From CAWJEL01 sp964647255 (GTDB lineage: Bacteria > Chloroflexota > Anaerolineae > CG2-30-64-16): 18,191 nucleotides of DNA. Below are positions 1 to 6,733 of this stretch, piece after piece. Location of the stretch: positions 1-18,191 of the forward strand of contig CAZYGI010000071.1 in the NCBI GenBank assembly GCA_964647255.1, in the 5' to 3' direction. The first letter of the stretch is position 1. Each line of letters opens with the position of its first letter. A program made the position numbers and the translations under genes. The notes beneath the pieces were generated by a model that worked only from the letters and a program-made list of their open reading frames with translations, had not been told where the DNA came from and made no database searches.

Positions 1-757
1 CGTACATCTCGGCGATGGGCGCCCAGAACGGCAGGCTTGCGCCGCCCATCGGATCGACGCCCAGCTTCAGATCCGCGTTGGCGATCGCGGCCATGTCCAC
101 GACGTTGCCCAGGTCGGCCACGTAGGGGGTGATGTAGTCGTAGTCGTGCACGCGGCCCGAGGCCTTGGCGCGGGCCAGCGTCATTCGTTTGACTTCCTTC
201 AGCCCGCCCCGCAGGATGTCGTTGGCGCGATCCTGGATGACTTTGGTCGCGCTGGTGTCGGCAGGACCGCCGTTGGGCGGATTGTACTTGAAGCCGCCGT
301 CGCTCGGCGGGTTGTGCGAGGGGGTGATGACGACGCCGTCGGCCAATCCGGCCGTCCGGCCGCGGTTGTAGGCCAGGATGGCATGCGAGATGACCGGCGT
401 CGGCGTGTAGTTGAGGCCGGCCTGCACCATCAGTTCGACACCGTTGGCTGCGAAGACCTCGATGGCGGTGGCGAGCGCCGGCTCAGAAAGCGCATGTGTG
501 TCCATGCCGATGAACAACGGCCCTATCGTGCCCTGCACCCTGCGATATTCGCAGATGGCCTGGCTGGTGGCCGCGATGTGGTCGTCATTGAACGAGGTGT
601 TGAACGAGGTGCCGCGATGGCCGGATGTGCCGAATGCGACTTGCTGGGCCGGGTCATCGGGATCCGGGTGACCGGTGTAGTACGCTGAGATGAGCCGCGG
701 TACGTTGACGAGCAGCTCGCGAGGCGCCGGCTTGCCGGCATATGGACTGATTGCCAT
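1..757 (-). CDS. pgm: Alpha-D-glucose phosphate-specific phosphoglucomutase, N-terminal part
   Basis: Interconverts glucose-1-phosphate and glucose-6-phosphate in the cytoplasm, linking glycolysis to glycogen synthesis. About 252 residues are present and the gene runs off the left edge; E. coli-type Pgm is about 545 residues, so the C-terminal half is outside the window. The phosphohexomutase features are clear: FGTSGHRGT at residues 42-50, and the catalytic phosphoserine loop TPSHNPPSDGG at 145-155, with Ser147 as the expected phosphorylated residue, followed by KYNPPNGGPAD. The ATG at 755-757 is chosen because AGGAGA lies just upstream and the N-terminus aligns with the family. The spacing of the phosphoserine matches the E. 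coli-type enzyme rather than PgcA or ManB types. It lies 74 bases after the FmdE-like gene with a weak terminator-like structure between, so it may have its own promoter or depend on readthrough. Together with glgC and pgi in the same window it suggests glycogen metabolism. Family assignment is near certain. Confidence 0.95.
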   Translation of the reverse strand, partial: MAISPYAGKPAPRELLVNVPRLISAYYTGHPDPDDPAQQVAFGTSGHRGTSFNTSFNDDHIAATSQAICEYRRVQGTIGPLFIGMDTHALSEPALATAIEVFAANGVELMVQAGLNYTPTPVISHAILAYNRGRTAGLADGVVITPSHNPPSDGGFKYNPPNGGPADTSATKVIQDRANDILRGGLKEVKRMTLARAKASGRVHDYDYITPYVADLGNVVDMAAIANADLKLGVDPMGGASLPFWAPIAEMY

Positions 758-778
758 GGGATCTCTCCTTTAGAGTGT

Positions 779-831
779 AAAAATGCGACAACAAGAACAC
801 CCGCCATCCTGGCGTGAGGATGGTGCTGTCG
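779..831 (-). terminator. Possible intrinsic terminator after the molybdoenzyme operon
   Basis: Reading the minus strand, the gap after the FmdE-like stop contains an 8-bp stem with one G-U pair (818-825 with 802-809, 8-base loop). It is flanked by a 5-bp outer pairing (827-831 with 786-790) and followed within two bases by five T residues (779-783 on the opposite strand). The inner loop is asymmetric, 11 bases against 1, so the structure is imperfect. It is the only hairpin in the window followed by a T-run. It could separate the operon from pgm. Confidence 0.4.
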
Positions 832-1443
832 TCAGGGGGCCAGCTCCTGCACGGTCAAGGCAGCCAGGTGCACCGGCGTCTGGTAGTATGACTGCCCAGC
901 GCAGGCGCGGCACAGCGTCTGCCCGTGATCGTCAATCTCACGCTCGTTGATGATCTCCTCGCCGCACAGGTCGCAAGTCACACGCATGCCCGGCCGCGAG
1001 ATGATCTGCTCGATGGGCGCCGCGAGCTGCACCGCGGTCACCGTCAGCAGTTGATCGTCCGGCAGGGTCTGATAGGCCTGCATCTGGGCGAGGTAATGCG
1101 GCTCGTCCGGCGCCCAGTCTGCCGCGCGCTCGCGCACGTCCAGCGCCGGCGCCACTCGCACGGCCTGGCCGGACGCTGCCTGTACGAAAGTGGCGGCAAC
1201 CTTCCCGTAGTCTTCCACCCGCAGGGTGCGGTGACCGACCGTGCAACGGGTGGCCGCGCTCACGCCGTCGGCAAAGCAGCCGTCGCTCTCCACGATGACG
1301 AGCATCTCTTTGTTGCCGGGTGCTGCGTCATAGCCGAGCGCCCTCAAGCCGGCCAGCCCGATCCGCACCCCCAAGATCTGCCGCGGGCAGAGATGGTCGT
1401 GTTCACGAGCGGAGATCTGGAGCAAGTCCTGCAAGCTCAACAT
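832..1443 (-). CDS. FmdE-family protein with C-terminal zinc ribbon
   Basis: A 203-residue protein of the FmdE family (named after formylmethanofuran dehydrogenase subunit E), which is often encoded next to molybdenum or tungsten enzymes but whose biochemical role is poorly defined. The N-terminal motif reads HDHLCPRQ at residues 15-22, a variant of the usual HGHxCPG, followed by a Cys in SDGC (Cys56), Cys67 and the DYGK segment at 78-81. The C-terminus has a zinc ribbon, Cys157-x2-Cys160 and Cys178-x2-Cys181, as in many FmdE proteins. The open frame extends upstream to 1749, but that part overlaps the chaperone gene. ATG 1441-1443 is preferred because the family homology begins there; the ribosome binding site is weak, suggesting translational coupling. 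It is the last gene of the molybdoenzyme operon, 22 bases after the chaperone stop. A role in cofactor or metal handling is an inference. It is not evidence for methanogenesis, since no other Fmd subunit is present. Confidence 0.85.
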   Translation of the reverse strand: MLSLQDLLQISAREHDHLCPRQILGVRIGLAGLRALGYDAAPGNKEMLVIVESDGCFADGVSAATRCTVGHRTLRVEDYGKVAATFVQAASGQAVRVAPALDVRERAADWAPDEPHYLAQMQAYQTLPDDQLLTVTAVQLAAPIEQIISRPGMRVTCDLCGEEIINEREIDDHGQTLCRACAGQSYYQTPVHLAALTVQELAP

Positions 1444-1465
1444 GGTGTTCGTTTCGTATCTTTCG

Positions 1466-2155
1466 CTAAGACTCTGACGGCGGGCCGTTGCGTGCATCGC
1501 CCGCCAGCGCAAGACAGGCGGCGGCGAAGTGCGCCGCGGCCCGGTAGAATGGGTGGCGGCTCTCGGCTTCCACAAGCCGGCAGAACTCCCGCCCCCAGCC
1601 GCCCAAGTGCGCGTCCAGGAACGCGTTGGCCCGCTCCTGCCACCCTTCCGCGGCGATGCGGTCGCCGGCCGTCCAACATTCGGCCTCTTTCTGCCCCAGA
1701 TAATACATGAATTCTGCTTCAGCCGCGAAATGATCCGGTGGCTCTGCAAGCCCGGCCGCCACCACCACGCCGGCCTCCCGGTACGCCTGTTCTACTGCTA
1801 GGGCTGCCGGGCTGACCATGAGCAGCGGTTGGACCCCCTTGCTTAGGCTGTCATAGATCGTTTCGTACGGCGAAACAGCCGCGCGGCCTGGGCCGATGAA
1901 CAGCCGTGCGTATTCCACCTTGAGCGCCCTCAGGGCTGCGGCCGGATCCTCTTCGGCCAGGCGCGCCTGCACCGCCCGGAGCGGTGCGAGGGCCGGCAGC
2001 TCACCGGCGGAACCTGCCAGCGCCGCGAGGTAGGTGCCATCCATCAACTGCTGCAAAAGCTCCCGGGTCGGGTCAAAAAAGGTCAGCGCCAGCAGGCCGA
2101 ACGTGTTAGCATGCGCCAACGCCCAATCGGCCTGCTCGGAAAAAGTCTGCTTCAA
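1466..2155 (-). CDS. TorD/DmsD-family molybdoenzyme maturation chaperone
   Basis: A 229-residue cytoplasmic chaperone of the TorD family. Members bind the Tat signal and the apo form of a partner molybdoenzyme until the cofactor is inserted. Diagnostic segments are EYARLFIGP at 81-89, SPYETIY at 95-101, EPPDHFAAEAEFM at 138-150, and FLDAHLGGW at 179-187. The protein is predicted to be all-helical and has no signal peptide. The start is a TTG at 2153-2155, chosen because AAAGGAG sits seven bases upstream; no better ATG is in frame. It follows the NrfD-type gene by 30 bases and precedes the FmdE-like gene by 22, so it is part of the same operon and its client is most likely the Tat-bearing catalytic subunit encoded at 3980-6451. 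Which member of the family it is (TorD, DmsD, NarJ-like) cannot be told from sequence alone. Confidence 0.9.
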   Translation of the reverse strand: MKQTFSEQADWALAHANTFGLLALTFFDPTRELLQQLMDGTYLAALAGSAGELPALAPLRAVQARLAEEDPAAALRALKVEYARLFIGPGRAAVSPYETIYDSLSKGVQPLLMVSPAALAVEQAYREAGVVVAAGLAEPPDHFAAEAEFMYYLGQKEAECWTAGDRIAAEGWQERANAFLDAHLGGWGREFCRLVEAESRHPFYRAAAHFAAACLALAGDARNGPPSES

Positions 2156-2171
2156 GAAGCTTCTCCTTTGG

Positions 2172-2193
2172 CCTCAATCTTGACCTCAGCCTC
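2172..2193. repeat. CCTYAR-type hexamer repeat across the nrfD-like stop codon
   Basis: On the plus strand the gap between the anchor and chaperone genes reads as six-base units CCTCAA, TCTTGA, CCTCAG, CCTC. The last 11 bases (2183-2193, ACCTCAGCCTC) recur exactly at 10763-10773 in the ATPase-pgi gap. The stop codon of the anchor gene lies inside the run. Confidence 0.6.
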
Positions 2194-3328
2194 TCCCCGC
2201 CGTATCCAGGGGCAGGAGGCGGAAGCCCAGCATCAGCAGCACGGCGAACAGGCTCACCAGCCCGATGCCGACGCCCCATTCCACCAGGCTGGGGCTGTAG
2301 GTCACCGTCGGAGCGATCTTGACACCGGCATAGCTGATATTCGGCACGGCGGTGCCCATCTGCACGAACATCAGGCGCTTTACACCCAGGTGGATCAACG
2401 CCAGCACAGCGCCCAGGGCTAGCGCGCCCGGCGCCTTGCGGAGCGCAGGCAGCAGCAGGAGCGCGACCGCCGCCAGCCCGGTGAGCACTTCGACCCAGAA
2501 CCAGGGGGAGTGCAGCATGATCTGCACAAGCTCTTGGGAGGCGGCCGCGCCGCTGAAGGCCTGGGTGACAACCTCGCTGCCGATCAGCATCAGGCCCAGC
2601 GCCACGGCGACCGCGGTCATGGCCGGCAGGGGATCGAGATCGCCGACGGCGAACTTCGCGTACCCGCTCGGCCGCAGCACCAGCAGCGCCAGGATGATCG
2701 TCGCACCCGCAGAAGCCAGCGCGGCAACGAAGAAGGTCAGCGGCTGGACCGCTGAGTACCAGTACTCGCGGCCGATCTGGGTGGCGAAGACGAAGGCGGT
2801 CAGGCCGTCCGCGATGCCGGCCAGCAGAGCGAGCACAGCCAGCGGCTTCAGAAGCCCCTTGGCCCTGGCGGGGGCCAGCAGCGCGAGCAGCAGCGCGGCG
2901 CCGATGACGAAGTAGACCACGGTGAGGAGGAGGTCCCAGAGCATGGGCGAGCCCAGCCGGCCGCCGATAAACATGCGCCAGGAGCGTTCGGGGTGGCCCA
3001 GGTCGAGGATGATGAACAGGCCGCCGGCGACCAGGGCAGCCAACGCCAAGAAGGCGGCGATCTTGGCGAACGGTCGGACGCGCGGCAGGTCCAGCAGCAG
3101 CGGCAAGCTGGCCAGAACGAGCGAGCCGGCGCTGAGGCCCATGAAGAAGATGAAGCCCGCGATGTAGATGCCCCAGGGGCTTACATTCGAGAGGTTCGTC
3201 GCGCCGATGCCCTGGCGCAGTTGCACGATGTAGGCGGCGATGCCGACCAACGTGAGCGCGGCGGCCAGCAGGAGCCAGACCGGTGAAGCGATTCTGTGCG
3301 GCGTGCGAGATTGTGCAAGAGTAGCCAT
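2186..3328 (-). CDS. NrfD/PsrC-type membrane anchor subunit
   Basis: A 380-residue integral membrane protein of the NrfD/PsrC family, the quinone-interacting anchor of complex iron-sulfur molybdoenzymes. I count about nine to ten hydrophobic helices, roughly at 17-36, 50-75, 88-110, 130-152, 160-182, 193-218, 236-256, 280-297, 302-325 and 350-370. Characteristic stretches are SPWGIYIAGFIFFMGLSAG at 50-68 and DLGHPERSWRMF at 109-120. Eight-helix PsrC is shorter, so this is closer in size to the ten-helix members, as in DsrP or ActC. The ATG at 3326-3328 is supported by AAGGAGG six bases upstream. That binding site sits in a small hairpin with CCTCC, described separately. The gene follows the ferredoxin-like subunit by 28 bases. 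No haem-binding subunit is encoded nearby, which fits NrfD proteins lacking haem. Confidence 0.93.
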   Translation of the reverse strand: MATLAQSRTPHRIASPVWLLLAAALTLVGIAAYIVQLRQGIGATNLSNVSPWGIYIAGFIFFMGLSAGSLVLASLPLLLDLPRVRPFAKIAAFLALAALVAGGLFIILDLGHPERSWRMFIGGRLGSPMLWDLLLTVVYFVIGAALLLALLAPARAKGLLKPLAVLALLAGIADGLTAFVFATQIGREYWYSAVQPLTFFVAALASAGATIILALLVLRPSGYAKFAVGDLDPLPAMTAVAVALGLMLIGSEVVTQAFSGAAASQELVQIMLHSPWFWVEVLTGLAAVALLLLPALRKAPGALALGAVLALIHLGVKRLMFVQMGTAVPNISYAGVKIAPTVTYSPSLVEWGVGIGLVSLFAVLLMLGFRLLPLDTAGRG

Positions 3329-3333
3329 GTCGC

Positions 3334-3346
3334 CCTCCTTAGGAGG
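3334..3346 (-). promoter_or_regulatory. Hairpin that masks the ribosome binding site of the NrfD-type gene
   Basis: Read on the minus strand, CCTCC, a 3-base loop (TAA) and GGAGG form a 5-bp stem, and the GGAGG is the ribosome binding site of the anchor gene. The stem lies between the upstream stop codon and the start. A ribosome finishing the ferredoxin-like subunit could open it, giving coupled translation. The stem is short and its effect is inferred. Confidence 0.4.
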
Positions 3347-3356
3347 CCCGCTCCTT

Positions 3357-3980
3357 TCACGTCAGGAAGTAGACCGAGGGGTTCGTGCCCTTCTCGGCCA
3401 ACAGTTGGAAGTGCGAGCGCTGGCGCAGGAGCTGGCTGACCTCGCTGTTGGGATCGTTCGCATCGCCGAAGTGGCGGGCGCGCGCGGGGCAGACTTCGAT
3501 GCAGAAGGGCAGTTCGCCCTTAGCCAGGCGCGGCGCGCAGAAGGTGCACTTCTCGACCACATTCCGCTGGTGCTCGAGACCCGAGCCGGTGGGGAAGCCG
3601 GTGGCATGTTTCGGCTCTTCGAAGTTGAACTGGCGTACGCCGGTGTAGGGGCAGGCGATCATGCAGTAGCGGCAGCCGATGCACTTGTTGTAATCCTGCA
3701 TCACGAGGCCGGTTACCTCGTCCTTGTACGTGGCGCCGACCGGGCAAACCTTGACGCAGGCAGGGTTCTCGCAGTGCTGGCAGGCCAGGGTCAGGTACTG
3801 CATCTTGACGTTGGGGAAGACGCCCGCCGGCGTGTCTATTTCATCGCCGCCGATGGTCAGGGTGCGGTTCCACCAGAGGCCGTCGGGCACGTTGTTTTCC
3901 GATTTGCAGGCGACCGCGCAAGTGTGACAGCCGATGCAGCGCTTCAGATCGATCACCATCACGTAATGTTTAGCAGCCAT
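3357..3980 (-). CDS. Ferredoxin-like electron-transfer subunit with four [4Fe-4S] clusters
   Basis: A 207-residue electron-transfer subunit of the DmsB/PsrB/NrfC type that carries electrons between the catalytic subunit and the membrane anchor. All sixteen cluster cysteines are present: 15/18/21/25, 67/70/75/79, 100/103/106/110 and 145/148/160/164. The frame begins upstream at GTG 3998, but ATG 3978-3980 is preferred because MAAKHYVMVIDLKRC fits the family and a G-rich ribosome binding site precedes it. The ATG overlaps the TGA of the catalytic subunit by one base (TGATG), a typical coupled arrangement. It has no signal peptide of its own, as expected if it is carried through the Tat system with the catalytic subunit. 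Function is firm; the specific substrate system is not. Confidence 0.95.
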   Translation of the reverse strand: MAAKHYVMVIDLKRCIGCHTCAVACKSENNVPDGLWWNRTLTIGGDEIDTPAGVFPNVKMQYLTLACQHCENPACVKVCPVGATYKDEVTGLVMQDYNKCIGCRYCMIACPYTGVRQFNFEEPKHATGFPTGSGLEHQRNVVEKCTFCAPRLAKGELPFCIEVCPARARHFGDANDPNSEVSQLLRQRSHFQLLAEKGTNPSVYFLT

Positions 3981-6451
3981 CAGGCACCCCCATTCCACTT
4001 GCGCACTTCAGCAAGGGTATCGAAGAAAGACTGGTTCACCCCTACGGGATCGACCAGCGTCCCGGTCAGCTCCTGGAAGTGACCCGCTTTCATCTGGTGC
4101 TTCTGCCAGCCTTTCGGGTAGCTTAACACCCCGGATTTAACGCCTTCGGTCACGACCGCTTTGGCCACCGCGTGCCCCCGATCGTTGTAGATCTCGACGT
4201 AGTCGCCGTTCCGGATGCCGCGCGCGGCGGCGTCCTGTGCGTTGATCTTCACGATCGGTTCAGGATCTAGCTCGCGCAGCCAGGGCGCCCCGAACCACTG
4301 CGAGTGAACGCGGAAACGCGGCCGTTCCGACAGCAGCACCAGCGGATACTTCTTGAAGAGCGGATTATCCGGCCAGGCCTCCTGCGGCGGGAAGAAGCGC
4401 GGCAGCCGCTCGCGGTCGGCGTCGTACGTCTGGCCGTAATCTACCCGCGGCAGCGGCTTCTCGACGTAGAACTCCGCCCGGCCCGATGGGGTGAGGAACT
4501 TGCCGCCCCCGTAGGCGATGAAGGTCTTGCCGCCGTAGATGTTCATCGCGCCTTTCTCGCGCAGGGTGGCGTAGCTGACCCCACGCTCCTTCGACAAAGG
4601 CGTGTCGAGCAACTCGTCCAGCATCTCGGCGTCGGTCTTGGTGAAGTACTCGCCGACCCCCATCTTCTGCGCCATCAGGCGGAAGATCTCGATGTCTGTC
4701 TTGGCCTCGTAGAGCGGCTCGATCGCCTTCTCCGAGTACTGCATGTAGGGATGCTGCGCGCCCAGGGCGATGATGTCCTCGGTCTCATACCAGTGCACTA
4801 CCGGCAGCACGATGTCGGCATAGCGCGCCGTGTCTGTGAAGACCATGTCGCGCACCACCATCAGATCGATCTGGGGCAGGATCTCCTTGATCCAGACGTT
4901 CATTTCGACCTGGTTGCTGAGCGGGTTGGAGGCCATGACGTGCAGCGACTTGATCGCCAAGGGCTGGCCCTTGAACTGGCCCGACTTAAGCACGTCCCGA
5001 AGCACCAGGAACGGCACCGCTGGCCCGCCGCCGATTGCGCCCTCCGGCGAGGAGAAGCCCCAGTTGATGCCTTCGTACCAGTTCCAGTAAATACCTGCCG
5101 ACGAGCCCGAAACGCCGACATTGCCGGCCAGCACGGCAAGCGTAGCCATCGCGTGGCCGACCATCATGCCGTTGGTGAAGGCCTGCGGACCGAAGCCGGC
5201 CAGGTGCATCACCTGCTTGCCAGCGGCCAGCCTGGCCAGTTCGACGATCGTGTCAGGGTCAACCTCGGTGAGCTTGCTGGCTGTTTCAGGTGGATACTTT
5301 GCAGCCTCTTCCTTCAGCGCATCGAACGCGGTGCGCACCTTGATGCCCTTGATCTCGAACGAGCCTTCGAGCGCCGGCTCGATGACCGTGTCCACAGCCA
5401 CGGCGGTCTGCGTGGCCGGGTCCCAAACCGCGACCGGGTCAACGGTGGCATCGCCGTTCTTCGTCGGCGCGATCCCCAGGTCGCTCATCCGCAGGAAAAG
5501 CTTGGTGTCCTCGCGCACCAGGAACGGCGCGACCGTGTGCTCAAGCAGGTACTTTGTATCGTAGAGCTTCTGGCTGATCAGCACCTGCATCATCGAAAGC
5601 ATCAGCGCCGGATCGGAACCGGGGCGGACCGGCACGAACATGCGGGCCTTGGACGCCGACTGCGTGAAAACCGGCCCGATGACGATCAGCTTCGCGCCGT
5701 TCTCGATGGCGTCGGCCACGAAGTGCCAGTTGTGGATGTTAGCTTCGGTGAGGTTGTAACCCCACAGGAAAATGGTCCTGGCATTGGCCCAGTCGGCCGG
5801 CTCGTTAGTGGTGCTCCAGTCGCCGTTGTACGACAGCACGCGATCCACACCCGCGACGATCGCATCGTCCACGCAGTTGACGATGCTGCTGCCGCCGATC
5901 AACGCCTGGAAGCGGCCGACTCCGCCGGGGAGCACGCCGTTGAGCAGGGCCTCGTTCCCGGCGCCGGTCAGGAAGCAGACCGCAGCCTTCCCATACTGCT
6001 GCTGCATACTCTTCCATTGATCCGTGATCGCGGTGATCGCCTCGTCCCACGAGATGCGCTCCCATTTGTTCTCCCCGCGCTCACCGGCCCGCTTCATCGG
6101 ATACTTGATCCGGTCGGGGTCATAGATGCGCTGGACGTGGCTTAGCCCGCGCATGCAGATCCGGTTGTACTGCGGATCCGGCATGGGACCCAGCGAGATC
6201 TTGACCACGCGGCCATCGCGGACGTGCACGGTGTGGCGGCAATAGCCGAAACAGTCCGGCCGGCAGGTGCAATGAAAGACCGTCTCTTGGGCGGCGGCCG
6301 CTGCCGGGCCGGAGAGCTCTCGGAGTGCGTGAAGGATCGGCGTGCGGGGCAAGGCGAGTTCCGCGGCGACTGTCCCGCCCACAACGGCCAATCCCTTCAC
6401 GAAGGACCGCCGCGAGATTCGTCTCGCATGCGGGTTATCTGTGGCGCTCAT
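3980..6451 (-). CDS. Tat-exported molybdopterin oxidoreductase, catalytic subunit (DMSO reductase superfamily)
   Basis: An 823-residue catalytic subunit that should bind bis-MGD and one [4Fe-4S] cluster. The N-terminus has a Tat signal, SRRSFVKG at 13-20, followed by a hydrophobic stretch. The cluster site is Cys63-x3-Cys67-x3-Cys71-x27-Cys99, the DmsA-like spacing, with an additional Cys61. Later MopB segments are recognisable, for example MASNPLSNQVE and DTARYADIVLPVVHWYETED, and the C-terminal cofactor-binding domain spans about 690-810. By eye alignment with DmsA puts Asp195/Asp196 (NCVDDA) where DmsA has its serine molybdenum ligand; this is tentative. The family includes reductases for polysulfide, thiosulfate, DMSO and arsenate, and PadB-like oxidoreductases, and the substrate cannot be assigned. 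ATG 6449-6451 has GGGAG nine bases upstream. It heads an operon with the iron-sulfur subunit, anchor, chaperone and FmdE-like protein. Confidence 0.93.
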   Translation of the reverse strand: MSATDNPHARRISRRSFVKGLAVVGGTVAAELALPRTPILHALRELSGPAAAAAQETVFHCTCRPDCFGYCRHTVHVRDGRVVKISLGPMPDPQYNRICMRGLSHVQRIYDPDRIKYPMKRAGERGENKWERISWDEAITAITDQWKSMQQQYGKAAVCFLTGAGNEALLNGVLPGGVGRFQALIGGSSIVNCVDDAIVAGVDRVLSYNGDWSTTNEPADWANARTIFLWGYNLTEANIHNWHFVADAIENGAKLIVIGPVFTQSASKARMFVPVRPGSDPALMLSMMQVLISQKLYDTKYLLEHTVAPFLVREDTKLFLRMSDLGIAPTKNGDATVDPVAVWDPATQTAVAVDTVIEPALEGSFEIKGIKVRTAFDALKEEAAKYPPETASKLTEVDPDTIVELARLAAGKQVMHLAGFGPQAFTNGMMVGHAMATLAVLAGNVGVSGSSAGIYWNWYEGINWGFSSPEGAIGGGPAVPFLVLRDVLKSGQFKGQPLAIKSLHVMASNPLSNQVEMNVWIKEILPQIDLMVVRDMVFTDTARYADIVLPVVHWYETEDIIALGAQHPYMQYSEKAIEPLYEAKTDIEIFRLMAQKMGVGEYFTKTDAEMLDELLDTPLSKERGVSYATLREKGAMNIYGGKTFIAYGGGKFLTPSGRAEFYVEKPLPRVDYGQTYDADRERLPRFFPPQEAWPDNPLFKKYPLVLLSERPRFRVHSQWFGAPWLRELDPEPIVKINAQDAAARGIRNGDYVEIYNDRGHAVAKAVVTEGVKSGVLSYPKGWQKHQMKAGHFQELTGTLVDPVGVNQSFFDTLAEVRKWNGGA

Positions 6452-6472
6452 TTTGAAGTGCTCCCTCTGTTG

Positions 6473-6485
6473 ACACAGGTTGTGT
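6473..6485. promoter_or_regulatory. Palindrome ACACA-ggt-TGTGT upstream of the molybdoenzyme operon
   Basis: A 5-bp perfect inverted repeat with a 3-base centre, 21 bases upstream of the catalytic-subunit ATG. It could be an operator or a leader hairpin. It does not match the FNR consensus, and the neighbouring TGTGA...ACACA has a 5-base spacer rather than the 6 of CRP sites. Confidence 0.3.
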
Positions 6486-6544
6486 GTCCCTCACAGTGAT
6501 CTCTCGCCGGGTGATAAGATCAGGATGACGCAAGCCGTTGCACC

Positions 6545-6562
6545 ACCAGCCCGGATGCTGGT
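6545..6562. promoter_or_regulatory. Inverted repeat ACCAGC-N6-GCTGGT, candidate operator
   Basis: A perfect 6-bp inverted repeat with a 6-base spacer (CCGGAT), about 95 bases upstream of the molybdoenzyme operon. It lies directly next to a minus-strand TTTGACC that could serve as a -35 element. A role as a regulator binding site is inferred from symmetry and position only. Confidence 0.3.
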
Positions 6563-6648
6563 CAAATGATTGCCGTAAGGGGTGTTTGTTGTGCCATCGG
6601 GGCCAGGCAGGCAGCCTCGTTGGTCGCGCAGCAGCCATCGGGCGAGCA

Positions 6649-6683
6649 GGGACGCTGAGGTTCCTTGACGGCCTCAGCGTCCC
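6649..6683 (-). terminator. 12-bp stem-loop downstream of gap
   Basis: GGGACGCTGAGG and its perfect complement flank an 11-base loop, about 50 bases beyond the gap stop. The stem is strong enough for a terminator, but no T-run follows it on the minus strand. It could be a factor-dependent end, a 3' stabiliser or a dispersed palindrome like those in the other gaps. Confidence 0.45.
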
Positions 6684-6733
6684 CGCGGGGAAATCACTGT
6701 TTTCAGTCGCGGGTGATCCCGCTTAGCTGCGCC

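Larger units (their letters stand above)
6452..6733. other. 282-base gap between gap and the molybdoenzyme operon
   Basis: The longest non-coding stretch in the window and the likely site of the molybdoenzyme operon promoter. It holds, from the gap side, a small stem (6709-6722, GCGGG/CCCGC), a 12-bp stem-loop (6649-6683), a 6-bp inverted repeat (6545-6562) near a TTTGACC that resembles a -35 element, and a 13-base palindrome close to the operon start (6473-6485). No convincing -10/-35 pair is visible and no protein is encoded with a plausible start. Confidence 0.7.

Noticed and set aside
832..1443. Evidence for methanogenesis or formylmethanofuran chemistry
   Set aside because: FmdE-like proteins are widespread outside that pathway and no other Fmd/Fwd subunit is visible.
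1444..1749. Upstream extension of the FmdE-like frame by 102 codons
   Set aside because: It lies within the chaperone gene in another frame and shows no FmdE homology; the family begins at the ATG at 1443.
4304..6145. 613-codon open frame on the plus strand opposite the molybdoenzyme catalytic subunit
   Set aside because: Its translation is rich in Arg, His, Val and Asp with no recognisable domain, while the minus strand encodes an unmistakable family. Long antisense frames are expected in GC-rich coding DNA.
6481..6502. CRP or FNR binding site upstream of the molybdoenzyme operon (minus strand TGTGAGGGACACACA)
   Set aside because: The half-sites are separated by 5 bases instead of the 6 of CRP, and neither half matches the FNR TTGAT consensus.
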